The notes: a model not told the origin generated them from the sequence alone. Shown: positions 8,042-17,174, counted from the stretch's first letter. The stretch is 64,000 nucleotides of DNA from Streptomyces deccanensis (GCF_022385335.1 NZ_CP092431.1:9672001-9736000), one strand, 5' to 3'. Numbers and translations: made by a program.

Positions 8042-8290
8042 ATGCCGGGCATGCCATCACTGAACGTGTCCTTCACGGACGAGGAAATGGAAGGTGTGCG
8101 GGCGGCCGCGGCGGCCGAGGGCAAGAGCCTGAAGCAGTACATGCACGACCTCGGGGTCCGCGAGATGCACCGCAAGCGGTTCGTCGCCGGCGCCACCGCG
8201 TGGGCGGACCGGCTGCGCGGCGAGTTCGACGAGGCCTTCCCCGACGAGGTGCCCCCGTCCCAGCGCGATCAGGGAGTCACCGCCGCCTGA
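8042..8290 (+). CDS. Ribbon-helix-helix antitoxin-like protein
   Basis: 82-residue protein (80 if the second ATG at 8051 is used). Its beginning, PSLNVSFTDEEMEGVRAAAA, has the short beta strand plus helix of RHH antitoxins, followed by GKSLKQYMHDLGVREMHRKR as the second helix. The C-terminal half is acidic and probably embraces the toxin. The stop overlaps the next start as TGATG, which couples translation with the downstream gene. The role as antitoxin is inferred from size, fold and arrangement. Confidence 0.72.
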   Translation: MPGMPSLNVSFTDEEMEGVRAAAAAEGKSLKQYMHDLGVREMHRKRFVAGATAWADRLRGEFDEAFPDEVPPSQRDQGVTAA

Positions 8291-8673
8291 TGAGCGAGAC
8301 CCTGTACGTCGACGTCTCCTGGCTGCTGGACGTCCAGGAAGCCGCTCTCGGCACCGAGGACGTGTCCGTCACGGACTACTCCGCCCTGGTGGCCGCCGTC
8401 GCCCGGCACAAGACCCGGATGCCGACCCTGGAGACGTCGAACCCCGACGCCGCCTGGCGCGCGGCCGCGCTGCTGCACACCATCGCGCGCCTGGAGTCGC
8501 TGCCGCACCGCAACAGCCTCGTCGCCGCGTTCGTCGCCGCCCAGTACATGGACCAGTCGGCGCAGGGCATCGATCCGCCCTACGGCGCCCTGTCGGACCT
8601 GATCAGGAAGGTCCGGGAGAGCAGGCTGACCATCTACGAGGTCGCCGACACCCTGCGTTCCTGGCGGATCTGA
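8290..8673 (+). CDS. Doc/Fic-like toxin component with degenerate motif
   Basis: 127-residue protein, annotated in related streptomycetes as a fic-family toxin component. Helical segments match the Doc fold (VDVSWLLDVQEAALG; AWRAAALLHTIARLESLP). The place where Fic/Doc proteins carry HPFxxGN(G/K)R reads ARLESLPHRNSLVAAF: the first His, the glycine and the final arginine pattern are missing, leaving only HRN. The catalytic loop is therefore divergent, and AMP-transfer or kinase activity is uncertain. It is translationally coupled to the RHH gene. Confidence 0.68.
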   Translation: MSETLYVDVSWLLDVQEAALGTEDVSVTDYSALVAAVARHKTRMPTLETSNPDAAWRAAALLHTIARLESLPHRNSLVAAFVAAQYMDQSAQGIDPPYGALSDLIRKVRESRLTIYEVADTLRSWRI

Positions 8674-8737
8674 CGTGCGACGGGCCCCGGGCGCCGTGTG
8701 CGCCGAGGGCCCGCGATGACCCTCCGCCGCGCGGGAG

Positions 8738-8769
8738 CGGCGCCGGATGCCCTCGGGCGTCCGGCGCCG
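8738..8769. terminator. Bidirectional hairpin between convergent genes
   Basis: Ten-base perfect stem (8738-8747 with 8760-8769, core GGCGCCGGA) and a 12-base loop. It lies between the toxin gene and the end of the convergent cellulase gene. There is no U-run, as is common for Streptomyces terminators. Confidence 0.6.
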
Positions 8770-8775
8770 GTCGTG

Positions 8776-9903
8776 TCAGGTCCGGGTGCAGGCGGTCCCG
8801 TTCAGGCTGAAGCCCGCCGGGGCGGAGAAGGTGCCGCCGTAGCCGCCCTGGAAGCCGAAGCTCTGGCTGCCGCCGGGGGAGATGCTCGCGTTGTGCGCCA
8901 GGGCGATCGCCGTGACCGAGCCCGAGGACGGGGAGAGGGAGGCGTTCCAGACGCTGGTCACACTCTGCCCCGAGGGCAGCGTGAAGGCCAGCCGCCAGTT
9001 GTCGACGGGCGCCGAACCGGTGTTGGTGACGGTGACGTTCGCGGTGAAGCCGCCCTGCCAGACGGTGGTGGCGTACGACACCGCGCAGGCCGCGCCGCCG
9101 CCGGGGCCGCCCGGTCCGCTCCCGCCGGTCTCGACGGTCGACGAGAAGGAGTTCACGGTCAGTCCGGTGCCGTTCTGCCAGGGTTCGAAACCGGCCTGCA
9201 CGCTGGTCAGGTACCAATTGTTCTGGGCCAGTCCCCGGGAGACGGCCTGGCGGACGAAGTCCATCACGTCGAAGCTCCAGCTCGCGATCGCCGACGGGGC
9301 GACGAAGGACAGCACGTCGTTGGTGCCGTTGTGGCCCGACCACACCTGCCAGGAACGCCCGCCCACGGTGGTCGTACCCACCGCGGAGCCGATGGGCTGG
9401 ACCGGGCCCACCTTGTTGAACCAGATCATGATCTCGGTCCGGTTCACGCCGTCGGTGCGGGGCGTCGGGTCCAGCCAGATGTCGTACGAGGCGTTGTAGA
9501 CGGCGTCGCCCACGTAGCCGTACGAGATGCTGCTCGGTGCGCCGGAGATGCCGGAGAGCTGGGCGGGCAGGTTGGTCCCCGGCGAGCAGTTGGTGTAGTG
9601 GCAGCCGTTGAAGATCGAGGGGTACGACTTCGGGGCGCCGTTGGTGGGGACGGAACCGTCGGCCCGGGTGACCCGGAAACCGGTGTCGGTGGTGGTCACG
9701 CACTGGGGCTGGCTCGTCCCCCAGCGGTTGTTCTGGACGACGTAGCGCCCCTGGACGACGCTCGATCCGTACTGCTCGCAGACGGTCGTGTCGGCCTGGG
9801 CCGGGGCCGTGGCGGTGAAGAGCGCCGCGAGGGTCGCGAGGGCGGTGACGAACGCGGCCAGTGCGGTGCGCGCGGTGCGTGGGAGATGCGGTGGGGGTCG
9901 CAT
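8776..9903 (-). CDS. celB: Secreted GH12 endoglucanase with CBM2
   Basis: 375-residue cellulase. Residues 1-37 form a signal peptide (basic start, ALAAFVTALATLAALFTATA, cut after AQA). The GH12 domain follows, with the nucleophile region NRTEIMIWFNKVG and the acid/base region VQAGFEPWQNG. A Gly/Pro-rich linker (GGSGPGGPGGG) leads to a family 2 cellulose-binding module with paired Cys and NWRLAFTLPSGQ, ending in NGTACTRT. The ATG at 9903 has GAGG upstream. A canonical CebR box lies about 67 bases before the start, so the gene should be induced by cello-oligosaccharides. It resembles S. lividans CelB. Confidence 0.92.
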   Translation of the reverse strand: MRPPPHLPRTARTALAAFVTALATLAALFTATAPAQADTTVCEQYGSSVVQGRYVVQNNRWGTSQPQCVTTTDTGFRVTRADGSVPTNGAPKSYPSIFNGCHYTNCSPGTNLPAQLSGISGAPSSISYGYVGDAVYNASYDIWLDPTPRTDGVNRTEIMIWFNKVGPVQPIGSAVGTTTVGGRSWQVWSGHNGTNDVLSFVAPSAIASWSFDVMDFVRQAVSRGLAQNNWYLTSVQAGFEPWQNGTGLTVNSFSSTVETGGSGPGGPGGGAACAVSYATTVWQGGFTANVTVTNTGSAPVDNWRLAFTLPSGQSVTSVWNASLSPSSGSVTAIALAHNASISPGGSQSFGFQGGYGGTFSAPAGFSLNGTACTRT

Positions 9904-9969
9904 GGGGGACCTCTTTCGGAGGTACGGCCAGGTGGTGGGGTGGCGCGGGCGCTCCCCGATTCCCCCGTA

Positions 9970-9983
9970 TGGGAGCGCTCCCA
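9970..9983 (-). promoter_or_regulatory. CebR operator (TGGGAGCGCTCCCA)
   Basis: Perfect 14-base palindrome TGGGAGCGCTCCCA, identical to the known binding site of the cellobiose/cellotriose-responsive LacI-family repressor CebR. It sits upstream of the secreted GH12 cellulase gene. Confidence 0.93.
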
Positions 9984-10047
9984 TTGCTGCTCTGTTCCGG
10001 ACTGTAGAACGGGGGCATGCCCCTGACAACCCTGCGGGGCCACCGGG

Positions 10048-10110
10048 ACCGGTGCCGACCGGGACCCCGCCGACACCGGTGCCGACAAGGATCCCGCCGA
10101 CACCGGTGCG
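10048..10110. repeat. 27-bp direct repeat, about 2.3 copies
   Basis: Units beginning ACCGGTGCCGAC recur at 10048, 10075 and (partly) 10102. They lie between the cellulase promoter and the end of the reductase gene. No gene is evident in the repeats. Confidence 0.7.
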
Positions 10111-10124
10111 CACGGCTCGTGCCG

Positions 10125-11462
10125 TCAGGCCAGGCCGAACCGTTCGGCGTGCACCTGCCGCCGGGGGACCGCCAGTTCGCGCAGGGCGCCGAGCACGGCC
10201 GAGGTCATCGCGGGCGGGCCGCAGACGTACACATCGCGTTCGGTGATGTCGGGGACCAGGGCCCGCAGACGGTCCGGCCCGAACGGCGGCGCGCCCTCGC
10301 TGCGGCGACCGGTGAGCAGATGCAGTCGCCCGCCACGGCCCGCGACCAGCGCCCGCACCTCGTCGACCAGCACGGCGTCACTCTCGCTGCGGACCCGGTA
10401 GAGCACGACCACATCGCCCGCCGCTTCCTCCTCCAGCAGGGAACGGACCGGTGTGATGCCCACGCCGCCGGCGATCAGCAGGGCGCCGGGCCGCGTCCGG
10501 TGCAACGAGGTGAACGCCCCGTACGGCCCCTCGACGAACGCGCGGCTCCCGACGGGCAGGTCGCGCAGTCCGGCGCTGGCGCTGCCCACCGCCTTGGCGG
10601 TCAGCCGCAGGGTCCGGCCGTCGGGAGCCGCCGACAGCGAGAACGGGTTGGCGAGCCACCAGTGGTTGTGCCCGGGGAACCGCCAGACGCAGAACTGCCC
10701 GGCCCGGGCCGGCAGCCGGTCGAGGCGGCGCCCGGTGACCCGCACCGACACCACGTCGTCCGACTCCCGCACGACCTCCGCGACCCGGAAGCGGTGATAG
10801 ACGTTGCGCCACACGGGGATGCCGACGCGGCCCACGACCAGGGCGCCGAACGCGAACAGCCACAGCGCCCACCAGTAGGCCCACGCGAACGCGGAGGAAC
10901 CGAAGGTCGTGGTCTCCAGCAACTGGTGCGTGAACGCCAGCCCCAACGCCAGGTACAGCAGCAGATGCAGACCGTGCCACGTCTCGTACCGCAGCCGCCG
11001 GCGCACCGTGCGGGCGGAGACCGCGGCCACCACCACGACGATCGCCGCGGCCAGCATCCCGAGCAGGGAGGCCGGCACCCCGGCCAGCGCGAAGAAGGTC
11101 TTCGCCGTCGAGGCGTCGTCGAGCCTCGCGTAACCCAGCACCACCAGTACGGCATGGGTGAGGAGGGTCCACAGCAGGGTGAAGCCGACCCATCGGTGCC
11201 ACACCGTCAGCCGGTCCATGCCGATACGACGGTCCAGCCACGGCAGCCGGGCCACCAGCAGCAGTTGGAACAGCATCAGCACGGCGGCGTGCAGCCCGAA
11301 GAACTTGGCGACCGTGAGCACCCCGTTCTTGCCCGTGCCCGAGGTGAGGAACAAGATCTCGACGATCGCCAGATTGACGATGACGAACGTCCACAGCGCC
11401 CACCGCGCCGCGACAACAGGAGTCATGGTGCCGTGCCGCACCCGCGTACTCGTCGCCTCCAC
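10125..11462 (-). CDS. Ferric reductase-like transmembrane flavoprotein (ferredoxin reductase family)
   Basis: 445-residue membrane oxidoreductase. About six hydrophobic segments fill residues 15-225, with His residues (FGLHAAVL, WHRWVGF, TWHGLHLLLY, FTHQLL) placed to bind two hemes. A soluble FAD/NAD module follows: GQFCVWRFPG, NPFSLSAAPDG (FAD), EGPYGAFTS, GGVGITPVRSLLEEE (pyridine nucleotide) and VYVCGPPAMTS. It should pass electrons from NAD(P)H through FAD and heme to an acceptor such as ferric iron or oxygen. The start is set at GTG 11462, which has GGAGGGGG five bases upstream; the ATG at 11426 lacks one. Confidence 0.85.
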   Translation of the reverse strand: MEATSTRVRHGTMTPVVAARWALWTFVIVNLAIVEILFLTSGTGKNGVLTVAKFFGLHAAVLMLFQLLLVARLPWLDRRIGMDRLTVWHRWVGFTLLWTLLTHAVLVVLGYARLDDASTAKTFFALAGVPASLLGMLAAAIVVVVAAVSARTVRRRLRYETWHGLHLLLYLALGLAFTHQLLETTTFGSSAFAWAYWWALWLFAFGALVVGRVGIPVWRNVYHRFRVAEVVRESDDVVSVRVTGRRLDRLPARAGQFCVWRFPGHNHWWLANPFSLSAAPDGRTLRLTAKAVGSASAGLRDLPVGSRAFVEGPYGAFTSLHRTRPGALLIAGGVGITPVRSLLEEEAAGDVVVLYRVRSESDAVLVDEVRALVAGRGGRLHLLTGRRSEGAPPFGPDRLRALVPDITERDVYVCGPPAMTSAVLGALRELAVPRRQVHAERFGLA

Positions 11463-11676
11463 CGCTTCCCCCTCCGGTCCATGGAACCTGGCAAGAAAGA
11501 GACCCCGCCGGGCCCCGACCGGTTCCTTCTCACCACCGCGGATCGTGAGTTCGGCCACGCTCCGGCCGGGCTCGCTCCGCGCGATACCACATCGTCGCGG
11601 GAGGTGGTCCGCTCGCGCATCGGGTGATGTCACAAAAACTCGGGGAAGAAGGTGCGGCAACCGATCGGAGGTTGTC

Positions 11677-12837
11677 GTGGAAGGTGCAGACCTGGAACTG
11701 GGTGAGTTGTTGGCCGCTGCGGAGGCGGCCCCGCCCGGGGATTCCGTCGAAGTGGTGGCGCACGACCTGCAGAAGCGGCTGGGTGCGCAGCGCGTGTCGT
11801 TCCTGTTCGTCGACCTCATGGGGCAGCGGCTGGTACGGCTCGCCGCGGCCGACGGCAACGTCGTGGACCGGATCGAGCAGATCGATCTGCACGGCAGTGT
11901 CTACGACGACGTCCTGCGCAGCCAGCGCCAGCTCGTGGAACCGGACGGGCAGGGCGGACAGCGCGTCATCACACCGGTCACCAACCGCGGTGACTGCATC
12001 GGCCTCCTGGAGGTGACGCTGCAGCACAACGCGGACTCGGTGCTCCGGCAGGTCCGCGACGCGGCACACGCGCTGGCCTACATCATCGTCACCGACCGCC
12101 GCTTCACCGACCTCTACCACCTGGGCCGACGCACCACCCGCACCAGTCTGGCCGCCGAGATCCAGCACCAGCTGCTGCCCTCGTCGCCCGCTTGCGAGGC
12201 GGCCCAGTTCACCCTCGCCGCCGGGCTCGTCCCGGCCGACGACATCGGGGGCGACACCTACGACTACACGCTCGACCGCGAGACCCTGCACCTGTCCATC
12301 ACCGACGCCATGGGCCACGACACACAATCCGCCCTGCTCGCCACGTTGTTGGTCGGCGCGCTGCGGCAGGCCCGCCGCAGCGGCTGTGACGCCCTCAAGC
12401 AGGCCGACCACGCCCACCAGGCCCTGCTGCGCCACAGCCGGGGCCTGGCCACCGGACAGTTGCTGTGCGTCGAACTGGAGACCGGCCTGTGTGAACTGGT
12501 CAACGCCGGGCACCCCTGGCCCCTTCGGCTGCGCGACGGCACCGTCGAAGAGATCGAACTCGCCGTCAACCTGCCCTTCGGAGTGGCGGCGCCCATCCCC
12601 TACCGCGTACAGGAACTGCGACTGCGTCCCGGCGACCGTCTGGTCCTGCTCACCGACGGGATGCAGGACCGCGGTGCCGCGGCCGCAGACCTGCACGCGG
12701 TCCTGCTGGACACCCGCGCGCTGCACCCGAGAGAAGTCGTCCGCAGCCTGACCGGCGCGGTGCTCGACGCCTGCCACGGCCACCTCAAGGACGACGCCAC
12801 GGTCCTGGTGCTGGACTGGCACGGCCAACCCGAATGA
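11677..12837 (+). CDS. PP2C-family (SpoIIE/RsbU-type) serine phosphatase with GAF-like sensor
   Basis: 386-residue protein. The N-terminal 150 residues look like a GAF-type sensor (DLQKRLGAQRVSFLFVDLMG; ITPVTNRGDCIGLLEVTL). The PP2C domain has the metal and core motifs DDIGGDTYDY, ITDAMGHDTQS, LVNAGHPWPLRLRDG and RLVLLTDGMQD. Such proteins dephosphorylate anti-sigma-factor antagonists in SigB/SigF-like networks, or act as stand-alone signalling phosphatases. The start GTG 11677 has GGAGG five bases upstream. Its stop is 48 bases before the next gene, so the two may be co-transcribed. Confidence 0.86.
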   Translation: MEGADLELGELLAAAEAAPPGDSVEVVAHDLQKRLGAQRVSFLFVDLMGQRLVRLAAADGNVVDRIEQIDLHGSVYDDVLRSQRQLVEPDGQGGQRVITPVTNRGDCIGLLEVTLQHNADSVLRQVRDAAHALAYIIVTDRRFTDLYHLGRRTTRTSLAAEIQHQLLPSSPACEAAQFTLAAGLVPADDIGGDTYDYTLDRETLHLSITDAMGHDTQSALLATLLVGALRQARRSGCDALKQADHAHQALLRHSRGLATGQLLCVELETGLCELVNAGHPWPLRLRDGTVEEIELAVNLPFGVAAPIPYRVQELRLRPGDRLVLLTDGMQDRGAAAADLHAVLLDTRALHPREVVRSLTGAVLDACHGHLKDDATVLVLDWHGQPE

Positions 12838-12884
12838 GAACCGCCGACGCCCCGCGGGGTGATACGAGAAGGAAGCCGACCGCC

Positions 12885-14060
12885 ATGACCACCACGCACC
12901 CCGTGGACCACCGGGTCCTGCGCCTGCGCCGACGGCTGGAACGCCTGATAGGCGTCGCGGCGACCGAGGGCAACGCGCTCACCGTGCTCCGCAACGGAGA
13001 CGAGATCTTCCCGGCGATGCTGGGTGCGATCCGGCGCGCCCGGCACACGGTGGACATGATGACGTTCGTCTACTGGAGGGGAGACATCGCCCGCGAGTTC
13101 GCGCACGCCCTCGCCGAGCGGGCCCGCGCCGGGGTACGGGTACGACTGCTGCTGGACGGCTTCGGCAGCCGGCTGATCGAGACCGAGCAGCTGGAGACGA
13201 TGGAGCGGGCCGGCGTACAGGTGGCCTGGTTCCGCAAACCGCTGTACCTCTCACCCCTCAAACAGAACCACCGCTGCCACCGCAAGGTGCTCGTCGTCGA
13301 CGAGGAGACCGCGTTCACCGGCGGGGTGGGCATCGCCCAGGAATGGTGCGGCGACGCGCGCGACGAGACCGAGTGGCGCGACACGCACGTCGAGGTCCGC
13401 GGGCCCGCCGTGGACGGCATAGCCGCCGCGTTCGCGCAGAACTGGGCCGAGTGCCACGACGAACTCTTCGACGAACGGGACCGGTTCGTCGAGCACAGCC
13501 CGCAGGGCGGGGCCGTCGTCCAGGTGGTGCGCGGCTCGGCCAGCCTCGGCTGGCAGGACATGCAGACCCTGATGCGCGTCATGCTGGAGTCCGCCGAGAA
13601 GCGTTTCCGCCTGGCCACCGCCTACTTCTCGCCGGACACGTACTTCGTCGAGCTGCTGTGCGCCACCGCCCGGCGCGGGGTGACGGTGGAGATCCTGCTC
13701 CCGGGCCCCCACACCGACAAACGTGTCTGCCGGCTGGCCGGTCAGCACCACTACGACGAGCTGATCGCCTGCGGGGTGAAGATCCACCAGTACCGGCCGA
13801 CGATGATGCACGCCAAGGTGGTCACCGTCGACGGGGTCGCCGCGCTGATCGGTTCGACCAACTTCAACCGGCGCTCTCTCGACCACGACGAGGAGCTCAT
13901 GCTGGCCGTGCTCGACGAGGAGTTCACCCGCACCCTCGACGCGCACTTCGAGGCGGACCTCGCGTCGAGCGATCCGATCCGGCCCGGCCGCTGGAAGCGG
14001 CGCTCCCTCCTGCAGAGGGCACAGGAAGTCGCCGTACAGCCCATCCGCCGCTTCCTGTGA
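12885..14060 (+). CDS. Cardiolipin synthase-like phospholipase D protein
   Basis: 391-residue protein with two HKD motifs: HRKVLVVDEETAFTGG (about residues 125-140) and HAKVVTVDGVAALIGSTNFN (about 308-327), the active site of the phospholipase D superfamily. The length and the FVYWRGD and NFNRRSLDHDEE blocks match soluble or peripheral cardiolipin-synthase-like enzymes; the two N-terminal membrane helices of classical ClsA are absent. It probably transfers or hydrolyses phosphatidyl groups at the membrane. ATG 12885 has AGAAGGAAG about ten bases upstream. Confidence 0.85.
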   Translation: MTTTHPVDHRVLRLRRRLERLIGVAATEGNALTVLRNGDEIFPAMLGAIRRARHTVDMMTFVYWRGDIAREFAHALAERARAGVRVRLLLDGFGSRLIETEQLETMERAGVQVAWFRKPLYLSPLKQNHRCHRKVLVVDEETAFTGGVGIAQEWCGDARDETEWRDTHVEVRGPAVDGIAAAFAQNWAECHDELFDERDRFVEHSPQGGAVVQVVRGSASLGWQDMQTLMRVMLESAEKRFRLATAYFSPDTYFVELLCATARRGVTVEILLPGPHTDKRVCRLAGQHHYDELIACGVKIHQYRPTMMHAKVVTVDGVAALIGSTNFNRRSLDHDEELMLAVLDEEFTRTLDAHFEADLASSDPIRPGRWKRRSLLQRAQEVAVQPIRRFL

Positions 14061-14110
14061 CCGGAAGCGGGCGCCGACCGGAAGCAGGCACCGACCGGAA
14101 GCAGGCACCG
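14060..14110. repeat. Three tandem 17-bp repeats between convergent genes
   Basis: Units ACCGGAAGCGGGCGCCG, ACCGGAAGCAGGCACCG and ACCGGAAGCAGGCACCG run head to tail at 14060, 14077 and 14094. They fill the gap between the cardiolipin-synthase-like stop and the stop of the convergent FtsX permease gene. No stem-loop terminator is obvious here. Confidence 0.85.
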
Positions 14111-14117
14111 GCCGTCG

Positions 14118-16421
14118 CTACGCCACCGCGCTGAGCGTGTCCGCGAGGCGCCGGCGGGAGGCGCGGGCCGCGGGGACGGCGGCGAGGGCCAGCGCCCCCA
14201 GGAGCGCCGCCGTCCCGAACGCGGACAACGCGACGAGTGAGGGTCCCTGTGCGATGCCGGCCCCGATGCCGCTCGACCGGCCCTGGGCGTCGATCAGCCA
14301 TCGCGCGAGCGGGAGCCCCAGCGCCAGGGCGACCGCGATCGCGGCCAGGGCGGTGCAGCCCGTGGCGGTCACGGTGATCGCGGTGATCTGCCGAGGTGAG
14401 AGCCCGGCCGCCTTGAGCGCCAGCAGGTCCCGTTCGCCCTCGCGCACGGTGCCGCCGATGACGGTCAGCAGTTCGACGAGACCGATGAGCGCGAGCACGC
14501 CCAGCAGACCGACCACGACACCCCGCAGCGGCGAGAGTCCGTCGGCGGGGTTGGGCACCGCGTGCACGTCCAGCTGCCCCCGGCCCGCCGCGCCGGTCAG
14601 CTCGGCGGCGACCGTGTGCGGGTCGGCGTCGGGACGCAGGCGCAGCTGGTAGAGCGTGGGACGCAGTGCGGGGTCGTTCTCCCGGAGGGTGTCGAGAGAG
14701 GTGGAGATGACGCGGCCGGCGTTGTCCGGTTCGATGCTGCGGCCCACGATGTGCAGGATCTGCGGACGGCCGCCCACCGTCATGCGCACCCAGTCGCCGA
14801 CCCGCGCGTCCAGCAGGTCCAGCAGCCCCTGCCCGGCCACCGCCTCGTCGGGTCCCCGGGCGGTGCGGCCCTCGGCGAGGGTGAAGGGGTAGGGGTTCTC
14901 GTCCGTGCCGATGCCGCGCAGCGCGATCGTGGCCGTCTGGCCCGGCACCAGCGCGGCCACCTCGACGCCCGGGTGGGCGGCGGTCACCTCGGGATGACGG
15001 GCGAGGAGGGCCCGCGTAGCCCGGGCGTCCGCACCGTCGGCGGTGTGCACGGTCAGCGCGGCGGGCAGGCCCATCTGCTCCGGACGGCCGTGGAAGCGGT
15101 CGATGGTCGTCCACGCGCTCATCGCCACCACGATCAGCGTCAACGGCAGGGCGAGCCGGGCGATCGTGGCCAGGGTGCGCGGCCGGCGGGTGAACGCCTT
15201 GTGCCAGCCGAGGACCAGCGCGGGCGGCAGCCGCAGGGCCAGCGCCCGGCGCGCGGTCGCGGACAGGCGCCCGCCGGTCGGCGCGGCGGCCCGTGGCACG
15301 GGCACCGGCGGAACCCGTCCCGCCCGCCAGGCCGCGAGGCCGGTGGTCGCGCCGATGAACAGCACCACCGCCACGGGCACCGCGACGAGGGCCACCGTGT
15401 GTCCCGGCAGCCCCTGCCACACACCGACCGCGTCGCCGAGCCGGCCCGGCAGCCGGGCGCCCAGCGCCTGGGTGAGCGTCGCCGCGACCACCGCCCCCAG
15501 CAGGGCGTAGGCGAGGTGCTGCAGCAGGAAGACACGCACCAGCTGGCCCGGCGTGAAACCGATCGCCTTGAGGATCGAGATGTCCCGCAGATGCCCTCGG
15601 ACGCGGGTGCCGATCGCCCCGTGCACGGCGAGTCCCGCCGCGACCAGCGCGCCGAGTCCGAAGAGCCCCAGCACCTGGCCGAGCAGCCGGTCGTCGCCCT
15701 GGGCCTCGGACCGTGCCTGCTGCCAGGAGGAGACCTCGCTGACGGCACCGGCCCCGAGCAGGGTGACGGCACGCTGGACGGCGTAGTCGGTGGCGTCGGG
15801 GTCGGTCAGCCGCAGCCCGATCACCTGGCCGCCGACGGAGCCGGTACGGGTCAGGGCCGCCGGCGGCGCCCAGACCAGTCCGGCCCGCTCGCCCTTGCGG
15901 TAGCCCGGCTCGGCGCTGTCGGCGACGCCGAGGACGGTCAGGGATCCGGCGGAGCCCGGCAGGGTGAGGACGTCCCCGGGCCCGGCCAGCAGCGCCTGGG
16001 CGAGGCCGCTCTCCAGCACCACCCCGTCGGGCCTGCCGGGATCCAGCCACCGGCCGGAGGTGAGCAGCGGGCGGCCGGTGACGGGCCGCTCGCCGGTGCC
16101 GCGCAGCTCGACCGAGGCACGCGTGCCCCGGGAGGCGACCGTCGTGGCGGTGGTCGGGTAGGGGCCCGCCACCGCCTCGACCCCGTCCAGACCGTCCAGC
16201 GCGCCGAGGTCGGAGCCCTCGGCCGAGGCGGCGGTGTGGATCCACACATGGGCGCCCCGGGACTGCGTGAAGACGCGCTGCCAGGGGTTCGTCGCGTAGC
16301 CGAAGAGCGCCGCCGCCAGCAGCAGGGAGGCGACGATGCCGACGGTCGCGAGGACCAGGAACAGCGCCTCCCCGCGATGGGTCCGCAGGTCCGATTGCGC
16401 CCAGCGCACCATGGCTCGCAT
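14118..16421 (-). CDS. FtsX-family ABC transporter permease
   Basis: 767-residue permease of the MacB/FtsX type. One helix near residues 17-40 (ALFLVLATVGIVASLLLAAA) is followed by a large external domain. Next come helices around 255-360, a second N-terminal-type helix (LALPLTLIVVAMSAWTTI), another external domain and three C-terminal helices (VVVGLLGVLALIGLVELLTV onward). This duplicated layout is usual for exporters of lipids, peptides or lipoproteins. It lies three bases downstream of its ATPase gene, in an operon headed by the PadR regulator. Cargo unknown. Confidence 0.87.
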   Translation of the reverse strand: MRAMVRWAQSDLRTHRGEALFLVLATVGIVASLLLAAALFGYATNPWQRVFTQSRGAHVWIHTAASAEGSDLGALDGLDGVEAVAGPYPTTATTVASRGTRASVELRGTGERPVTGRPLLTSGRWLDPGRPDGVVLESGLAQALLAGPGDVLTLPGSAGSLTVLGVADSAEPGYRKGERAGLVWAPPAALTRTGSVGGQVIGLRLTDPDATDYAVQRAVTLLGAGAVSEVSSWQQARSEAQGDDRLLGQVLGLFGLGALVAAGLAVHGAIGTRVRGHLRDISILKAIGFTPGQLVRVFLLQHLAYALLGAVVAATLTQALGARLPGRLGDAVGVWQGLPGHTVALVAVPVAVVLFIGATTGLAAWRAGRVPPVPVPRAAAPTGGRLSATARRALALRLPPALVLGWHKAFTRRPRTLATIARLALPLTLIVVAMSAWTTIDRFHGRPEQMGLPAALTVHTADGADARATRALLARHPEVTAAHPGVEVAALVPGQTATIALRGIGTDENPYPFTLAEGRTARGPDEAVAGQGLLDLLDARVGDWVRMTVGGRPQILHIVGRSIEPDNAGRVISTSLDTLRENDPALRPTLYQLRLRPDADPHTVAAELTGAAGRGQLDVHAVPNPADGLSPLRGVVVGLLGVLALIGLVELLTVIGGTVREGERDLLALKAAGLSPRQITAITVTATGCTALAAIAVALALGLPLARWLIDAQGRSSGIGAGIAQGPSLVALSAFGTAALLGALALAAVPAARASRRRLADTLSAVA

Positions 16422-16424
16422 CGG

Positions 16425-17174
16425 TCAGTCCTTCAGCTCCAGCACGGAGGGGACCCCCGCGCCGGGCGTCGGCGTGCCGTCCAGTTCGACGTCGTCGGCG
16501 ATGCGGCCGTCGAAGAAGCTGATGACCCGGTCCGCCGCGCTCGCGAGGCGTGCGTCGTGCGTGACCAGGAGGATCGTCTGCCCCCGCCGGTGGAAACGGG
16601 ACAGCACCCGGGTCACCTCGCGGGTGCCCTTGCTGTCGAGACTGCCCGCGGGCTCGTCCGCCAGCAGCAGCGGGGGACGGTTCACCAGGGCCCGGGCGAG
16701 CGCCACGCGCTGCTGCTCACCGCCGGAGAGCTCGCCCGGCATGCTGCGCTCCTTGCCGGTGAGCCCCAGCTCGGCCAGCAGCTCCTCGCGCTCGGCGCGC
16801 GCCCGCTTGGCGGAGGCACCGGCCAGCAGCGCCGGCAGTTCCACGTTGTCCGCGACGGACAGATCGGAGACCAGGTTGAAGAACTGGAACACGATGCCGA
16901 TCCGGCGTCGGCGCTCCACGGCCCAGCGCGCCTCGCTGTAGTCGTCGGTGCGCTCGCCGCCCAGCCAGACGCTGCCGCTGTCCGGCCGCTGCAACCCGCC
17001 GAGCAGATGCAGCAACGTCGACTTGCCCGCCCCGGACGGACCGGTGACGGCCACGAACTCGCCCTCGCGCACGCACAGGTCCACGCCGCGCACGGCGTGG
17101 GCGGGCGCGCCCTGTCCGTGGTGGGTCTTGACGAGGCCCTCGGCCCGCAGCACTGGGACGGCGGCGTCGCTCAC
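16425..17174 (-). CDS. ABC transporter ATP-binding protein (MacB/LolD type)
   Basis: 249-residue ATPase. Motifs in order: Walker A GPSGAGKSTLLH, Q-loop VFQFFNLVSDLS, signature LSGGEQQRVALARAL, Walker B LLLADEPAGSLD and the switch His in LLVTHDARLA. The short C-terminal tail and the neighbouring FtsX permease place it in the MacB/LolD class. Its start overlaps the upstream PadR stop by four bases, so the three genes are translationally linked. Confidence 0.9.
   Translation of the reverse strand: MSDAAVPVLRAEGLVKTHHGQGAPAHAVRGVDLCVREGEFVAVTGPSGAGKSTLLHLLGGLQRPDSGSVWLGGERTDDYSEARWAVERRRRIGIVFQFFNLVSDLSVADNVELPALLAGASAKRARAEREELLAELGLTGKERSMPGELSGGEQQRVALARALVNRPPLLLADEPAGSLDSKGTREVTRVLSRFHRRGQTILLVTHDARLASAADRVISFFDGRIADDVELDGTPTPGAGVPSVLELKD

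Noticed and set aside
10048..10110. CRISPR array
   Set aside because: Directly adjoining 27-bp units with no spacers and only about two copies.
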